Assembly (NCBI RefSeq): GCF_000518485.1
Contig: NZ_JADR01000001.1
Location: forward strand, 248,001 to 312,000
DNA length: 64,000 bases
Source: Olleya marilimosa CAM030
GTDB lineage: Bacteria; Bacteroidota; Bacteroidia; Flavobacteriales; Flavobacteriaceae
Reading direction: 5' to 3'
How positions within the stretch are numbered: position 1 is the first letter of the stretch; each line of letters begins with the position of its first letter. Positions 60,290 to 64,000 of this stretch are shown here, piece by piece. Position numbers and translations under genes: made by a program. Below the pieces are notes generated by a model, which saw nothing but the letters and a program-made list of their open reading frames with translations, did not search any database and was not told the DNA's origin.

Positions 60290-61594
60290 TTAGCCAACCG
60301 CTTCCTTATACACCTTTAGACAACGTTCTCTAGCTTCCTTATGGTCAACAATAGGTTGTGGATAGGTAAGTTCCTGATAGTCCGGAACCCATTGTTTAAT
60401 ATATTTATGTTGTTTATCAAATTTATCAATTTGAGTTGTTGGATTAAATATTCTAAAATATGGTGAGGCATCAACACCTGATCCAGCTACCCATTGCCAA
60501 TTACCAACGTTACTAGACATATCATAATCATGAAGTTTTTCGGCAAAATAAGCTTCTCCCCAACGCCAATCTATTAATAAATGTTTACACAAAAAACTAC
60601 CCACTAACATACGTACGCGATTATGCATAAACCCTGTTTGGTTAAGTTGTCGCATTCCAGCATCTACTAAAGGATAACCTGTTTTGCCTTCACACCAAGC
60701 TTTAAATTCAGTTTCATTATTACGCCATTCTATACGATCATATTTTGCCTTAAAAGCTTCTTTGTGAGTGTGTGGAAAATGCCATAATATTTGCATGAAA
60801 AATTCTCGCCAAATTAGTTCTTGCCAGAAAATTTCATTGTTTTCAGCAATAGCTTTTTTAATCATTTTTCTAACGCTTACCGTTCCAAAACGCAAATGAG
60901 GTCCTAGTTTTGAAGTGGCATCTTTAGCAGGAAAGTTTCTAGTAGCTTCGTAATTTTGAATTAATGTTGGCGTGACTGTGTAGTCTTCTATTTTTTGTGA
61001 TGATTTTGTAAAACCAATATCGGACAAACTTAAATTTGGCAATCTTGTATGTTCTACTAAATTGTTTAAATACGAGTTAGTATAATAAATCTCTAATTCA
61101 AGTGATTTAAAGTTTTCTTTCCATACACGCATGTATGGTGTGTAAACAACATAAGGGTCACCATCTTTTTTTACAACTTCATCTTTTTCAAAAATAACTT
61201 GATCTTTGTAGGTTTTAAATTTGATTTTGTTTTCAGAAAGTATTTCCTCTATTTCCTTATCTCTTTTGGTTGCATAAGGCTCGTAATCGTGATTTGTAAA
61301 AACCGTATCAATAGTGTACTCATCCATTAAAGTTTTAAAAACATCTTTTGGATTATCATGATACATTGCTATACTACTTTGATGCTCTTCTTGCAATGTA
61401 TTACGCATGTTTTGTAACGTATTATAAATAAAGGTTACTCGAGCATCATCTTTTGGTAAATGGTCTAATATGGCTTTGTCAAATATAAAAATTGGTAATA
61501 CAGGATGGTCAGATTTTAAAGCGTTTAAAAAACCAACATTATCATCTAATCTTAAATCGCGTCTAAACCAAAAAATGTTTAAGGGTGTTTTCAT
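60290..61594 (-). CDS. phrB: Cryptochrome/photolyase family protein, DNA photolyase-like
   Basis: A 434-residue FAD flavoprotein that probably repairs cyclobutane pyrimidine dimers in blue light. The N-terminal alpha/beta domain starts IFWFRRDLRLDDNVGF. The FAD-binding C-terminal domain shows TGYPLVDAGMRQLNQTGFMHNRVRMLVGSFLCKHLLIDWRWGEAYFAEKLHDYDMSSNVGNWQWVAGSGVDASPYFRIFNP, typical of class I photolyases. Repair activity versus cryptochrome signalling cannot be told from sequence alone. It ends a tight operon with SDR, GPx, TspO and SRPBCC genes. Confidence 0.92.
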   Translation of the reverse strand: MKTPLNIFWFRRDLRLDDNVGFLNALKSDHPVLPIFIFDKAILDHLPKDDARVTFIYNTLQNMRNTLQEEHQSSIAMYHDNPKDVFKTLMDEYTIDTVFTNHDYEPYATKRDKEIEEILSENKIKFKTYKDQVIFEKDEVVKKDGDPYVVYTPYMRVWKENFKSLELEIYYTNSYLNNLVEHTRLPNLSLSDIGFTKSSQKIEDYTVTPTLIQNYEATRNFPAKDATSKLGPHLRFGTVSVRKMIKKAIAENNEIFWQELIWREFFMQILWHFPHTHKEAFKAKYDRIEWRNNETEFKAWCEGKTGYPLVDAGMRQLNQTGFMHNRVRMLVGSFLCKHLLIDWRWGEAYFAEKLHDYDMSSNVGNWQWVAGSGVDASPYFRIFNPTTQIDKFDKQHKYIKQWVPDYQELTYPQPIVDHKEARERCLKVYKEAVG

Positions 61595-61597
61595 GTA

Positions 61598-62059
61598 TTA
61601 ATATTTTCCAAAAAGTTCTTCTAATTTTTTTGTTCTGTGATTAAAAATTTCTTCTAGTTTAGGTTTTACTATTATTGGATGTACTAGCTGTCCTAAAAAG
61701 CCAAAAGGGACTTTGTAATCTATGATGTCTTCCATTTCTACACCACCATCAATTTCTTTAATAAAGTGTTTGTGGTGCCATAAGGCATAAGGTCCAAAAC
61801 GCTGTTCATCTACAAAATATTCACCTGTTTTAACATGTGTTATTTCTGTTACCCATTTTGTTTTTATACCTAAAACTGGTGTGACAATGTACTGTATAAT
61901 TTGACCTGCAAACATGGGTCTGTCAGCTCCAGACAAGATATTAAATCCCATGTAATCTGGAGTTATTGTTTTAAGGTTTTTTGGATCTGATAAAAAATCC
62001 CAAGCTTGCGCTTTACTTATGGGTAAGTTTTGTTTTTTATGTAGTCGATAAATTTTCAT
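61598..62059 (-). CDS. SRPBCC family protein
   Basis: A 153-residue protein with the START/Bet v1-like fold. Features: QNLPISKAQAWDFLSDPKNLKTITPDYMGFNI and MEDIIDYKVPFGFLGQLVHPIIVKPKLEEIFNHRTKKLEELFG, typical of the 'polyketide cyclase/ligand-binding' SRPBCC members. It binds a hydrophobic molecule of unknown identity. It lies three bases before the photolyase gene. Confidence 0.85.
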   Translation of the reverse strand: MKIYRLHKKQNLPISKAQAWDFLSDPKNLKTITPDYMGFNILSGADRPMFAGQIIQYIVTPVLGIKTKWVTEITHVKTGEYFVDEQRFGPYALWHHKHFIKEIDGGVEMEDIIDYKVPFGFLGQLVHPIIVKPKLEEIFNHRTKKLEELFGKY

Positions 62060-62069
62060 AATAATTAGT

Positions 62070-62531
62070 CTAATTATATATTAAAATATAAGCGTTTAAA
62101 GATGTAGCAATTAATAGCCAAACCATGTATGGCAATAATAAGAAGCTGATGTTATTAGCAGTTTTTTTATATTTAAAAAACATGTAGAAAATAACAACAG
62201 TAAGCAGTATTATGGTCATTAAGGCAAATAATACTTGGTGTAAATTAAAAAATATAAAATTCCAACTAACATTTAAAATGACTTGTAAGATATAAACAGT
62301 TATTAGTTGTTTAGTTTTTATTACTGTAAACAATTTGGATAAATAAACCGAAAAACATAACATTATGATTGTCCAAGCAACACCAAAAATCCAACCAGGA
62401 GGAGTCCAAGGTGCTTGGTTTAAATTAGTGTACCAATCTGATAAAGGACCATTATCCATTAACCAACTTCCAAAAGCTAATCCACCAAAATTAATGACGC
62501 TAAACATTAAGAAAAGTAAAAGTTGCTTCAT
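62070..62531 (-). CDS. TspO/MBR family membrane protein
   Basis: A 153-residue, five-helix membrane protein of the TspO/MBR family, known to bind porphyrins and to respond to light and oxidative stress. Features: GGLAFGSWL, LSDWYTNLNQAPWTPPGWIFGVAWTIIMLCFSVYL (the typical P/W-rich region), and NVSWNFIFFNLHQ. Inner membrane. It overlaps the GPx gene by four bases; the context supports an oxidative or photosensitiser-related role. Confidence 0.92.
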   Translation of the reverse strand: MKQLLLFLMFSVINFGGLAFGSWLMDNGPLSDWYTNLNQAPWTPPGWIFGVAWTIIMLCFSVYLSKLFTVIKTKQLITVYILQVILNVSWNFIFFNLHQVLFALMTIILLTVVIFYMFFKYKKTANNISFLLLPYMVWLLIATSLNAYILIYN

Positions 62532-63070
62532 TTTAAATATTTTGTGATTTTAGAGCTGTTTGGGTTAGTAGTAGAGTATAAGTAGTCTATCAACTGTCCC
62601 TTAGGGCTAACAATATATTTTTGAAAATTCCACTTTACTGAAGAATTACTTTTACCGTTTTTTTGTTGTTGTGTAAGCCAAGCATATAAAGGATGTTGGT
62701 TTTGTCCTTTAACATCTATTTTCTCGGTAATCAAAAAAGAAACTCCGTAATTTACTTCACAAAATTCCTCTATAGCATTAGCATCTCCAGGTTCTTGATT
62801 TCCAAATTGATTACATGGTACACCTATAATTTGTAATTTTTCTTTATACGTGTCGTGCAAAAGTTGTAAATCTTTGTATTGTGGTGTAAAACCACATTTA
62901 GAAGCAACATTTACAAATAAGATATATTTGCCTTTAAAATTGCTTAATAATATTGGTTTGCCTTGTAAATTATTAATTTTAATATCGTAAATACTAGGTA
63001 GATTTTTTAAATCTATTTTAGAATTACTTCTACTAAAAAATGTAGCAACAAATGCTTTAAATGGATTCAT
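62528..63070 (-). CDS. Glutathione peroxidase family protein
   Basis: A 180-residue thiol peroxidase. The catalytic set is present: peroxidatic Cys in NVASKCGFTPQY, Gln in PCNQFGNQEPGDANAIEEFC, and Trp-Asn in VKWNFQKYIVSPKG. Bacterial homologues usually use thioredoxin rather than glutathione. The N-terminal ~30 residues are a hydrophobic/basic extension (MNPFKAFVATFFSR), possibly a membrane anchor. It overlaps the TspO gene and lies four bases after the SDR gene. Confidence 0.93.
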   Translation of the reverse strand: MNPFKAFVATFFSRSNSKIDLKNLPSIYDIKINNLQGKPILLSNFKGKYILFVNVASKCGFTPQYKDLQLLHDTYKEKLQIIGVPCNQFGNQEPGDANAIEEFCEVNYGVSFLITEKIDVKGQNQHPLYAWLTQQQKNGKSNSSVKWNFQKYIVSPKGQLIDYLYSTTNPNSSKITKYLK

Positions 63071-63074
63071 GTTT

Positions 63075-63758
63075 TTAGATTTTAAAACTTACTATACCAC
63101 AATCCATTTCAAAGACTTGACCAGAGATTGATAATGCTTTATCTGACGTTAAAAACTGAGCCATGTCTGCAACCTCTTGTGGATTTAAAAACTTTTTTAA
63201 AGGGTGTCTTTCTGTTATGTTTTCAATCATTTTTTCGTTACGCAATAATTTTGAGGCTAATTCAGTATCTGTAACTGTTGGTGCTATTGCATTAATCCTT
63301 ACAGTTGGAGCCATTTCGGCACCTACAGATTTTACTAATCCTTCAATAGCACTTTTAGAAGCAGCTACACTTGCATGAAATGGCATTCCTAATTTGGAAG
63401 CTACTGTACTAAATAATACAATAGATGGATTTGAGCCTTTTTTTAAAGGATCAAGATATTTTTGTATAGCTTTTACTGCACCTATAACGTTAATCTCAAA
63501 ATCTGCTCTAAAATCATCTAATTTAAGTCTTCCTATAGGTTTTAGGTTTATACTTCCTGGACAGTAAATTAATGTATCTACAGCCTCTAGTTCAGGTAGA
63601 TCTTCGGTTAAAATATCGCAATTATAATGTGTCAGATTTTGGTGGTTAAAATCTGGTTTAGTGCGACTAATGTTTGTGACCTTGTGTGTGTCTAAAAAGG
63701 TTTGGGTAATGGCTTTTCCAATACCTTTACTACCTCCAATTATTACTAAATTTTTCAT
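63075..63758 (-). CDS. SDR family protein without catalytic Tyr
   Basis: A 227-residue Rossmann-fold protein. The NAD(P) motif GGSKGIG is at residues 8-14, N90 and Ser117 (FSTVA) are in place, and Lys135 follows, but the catalytic Tyr is replaced by Val131 (HASVAASK). A C-terminal ISGQVFEMDCGI block is normal for the family. It may be a non-catalytic or altered-mechanism SDR. It is the first gene of the operon, 22 bases behind an upstream terminator; no clear promoter is seen in that gap. Confidence 0.85.
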   Translation of the reverse strand: MKNLVIIGGSKGIGKAITQTFLDTHKVTNISRTKPDFNHQNLTHYNCDILTEDLPELEAVDTLIYCPGSINLKPIGRLKLDDFRADFEINVIGAVKAIQKYLDPLKKGSNPSIVLFSTVASKLGMPFHASVAASKSAIEGLVKSVGAEMAPTVRINAIAPTVTDTELASKLLRNEKMIENITERHPLKKFLNPQEVADMAQFLTSDKALSISGQVFEMDCGIVSFKI

Positions 63759-63780
63759 GGCTATTTTTCGTTTTTAGGTA

Positions 63781-63827
63781 TAAAAAAAGTGGTATTAATA
63801 AGATTGCTCCTATTAAGTAATACCACT
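63781..63827 (-). terminator. Terminator of the window-edge minus-strand gene
   Basis: Stem AGTGGTATTA / TAATACCACT around a 20-base loop, followed on the minus strand by seven T. Confidence 0.75.
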
Positions 63828-63856
63828 AATATGTAATTTAGATTATTATCTAATGC

Positions 63857-64000
63857 TTATGCAGCAGATGGTCTTCCTTTTAATCGTTTTTCAATCTTTT
63901 GTTTGATAGCAGTCAAATCTTTCATTATATCCATTAACTTAGGATCTTTGTTTTCTTTGTAAAGCTCATTCAAACCAAGGATTAAATCTTTAGCTTCTCT
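63857..64000 (-). CDS. C-terminal part of a small unknown protein (partial)
   Basis: An open minus-strand frame ends with TAA at 63857-63859 and continues past the window edge. The visible 47 residues are helical and charged (REAKDLILGLNELYKENKD, then MDIMKDLTAIKQKIEKRLKG, ending RPSAA). This resembles a small Flavobacteriaceae protein of unknown function. The terminator at 63781 ends it. Confidence 0.6.
   Translation of the reverse strand, partial: REAKDLILGLNELYKENKDPKLMDIMKDLTAIKQKIEKRLKGRPSAA

Noticed and set aside
1-64000. CRISPR array or Cas genes
   Set aside because: No regularly spaced 20-40 base repeats and no Cas-like proteins were found in the window.

Overview
The window is a continuous stretch of low-GC chromosome from a member of the Flavobacteriaceae (Bacteroidota). 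The evidence is: promoters of the Bacteroidota type (TTTG, about 19-20 bases, TAnnTTTG); T9SS sorting domains on three giant secreted proteins; several families largely confined to Bacteroidota (DUF4252, DUF4290, DUF4421, DUF2147, START_2-like); the rpsF-rpsR-rplI order; and a tRNA without an encoded CCA. The genus cannot be fixed from this sequence; Olleya/Lacinutrix/Psychroserpens-like is my guess. There is no rRNA, CRISPR array, integrase, transposase or prophage.

Layout. 1-5.5 kb: tail of an unknown gene, two DUF4252 secreted proteins, purB with a small membrane protein, a HEAT-like protein, a c-type haem-binding protein and a glycosyltransferase. 5.5-20 kb: mostly housekeeping genes (J-domain/KTSC protein, pseudouridine synthase, ABC-F, sirtuin, CHRD lipoprotein, TrmH, cold-shock-type DEAD-box helicase, RdgB, RlmH, NadC). 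19.4-25.4 kb: YihY, DUF2147, PriA, an orphan LytTR regulator, and the ribosomal operon rpsF-rpsR-rplI with a clear promoter. 25.5-31.6 kb: an Oar-like TonB-dependent receptor, a glycerophosphodiesterase lipoprotein, a DUF6495-like protein and hisS. 31.9-47.0 kb: three giant T9SS cargo proteins on the minus strand, two of them tandem paralogues (LamG) and one an M14 carboxypeptidase.

48.5-51 kb holds the most interesting locus: an XRE-S24 (LexA/CI-like) repressor that keeps all autocleavage residues. It overlaps a fused DEDDh exonuclease/GIY-YIG nuclease gene. Its promoter is covered by a 12-bp inverted repeat, and three 12-bp direct repeats lie upstream. This looks like a small self-regulated DNA-damage module. 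A tRNA-Met with its own promoter and terminator lies next to it.

51-59.7 kb: START-like protein, PabC-like aminotransferase, YqgE, HU, an overlapping fmt-recQ-ATPase operon, DUF493, and DUF4290-murA. This MurA has Asp in place of the fosfomycin-target Cys. 59.7-64 kb: an NTF2-like protein and a tight five-gene operon (SDR, glutathione peroxidase, TspO, SRPBCC, photolyase) suggesting a light/oxidative-stress response. A 13-bp GC-rich palindromic element occurs inside three unrelated coding genes, always in a tolerant position.
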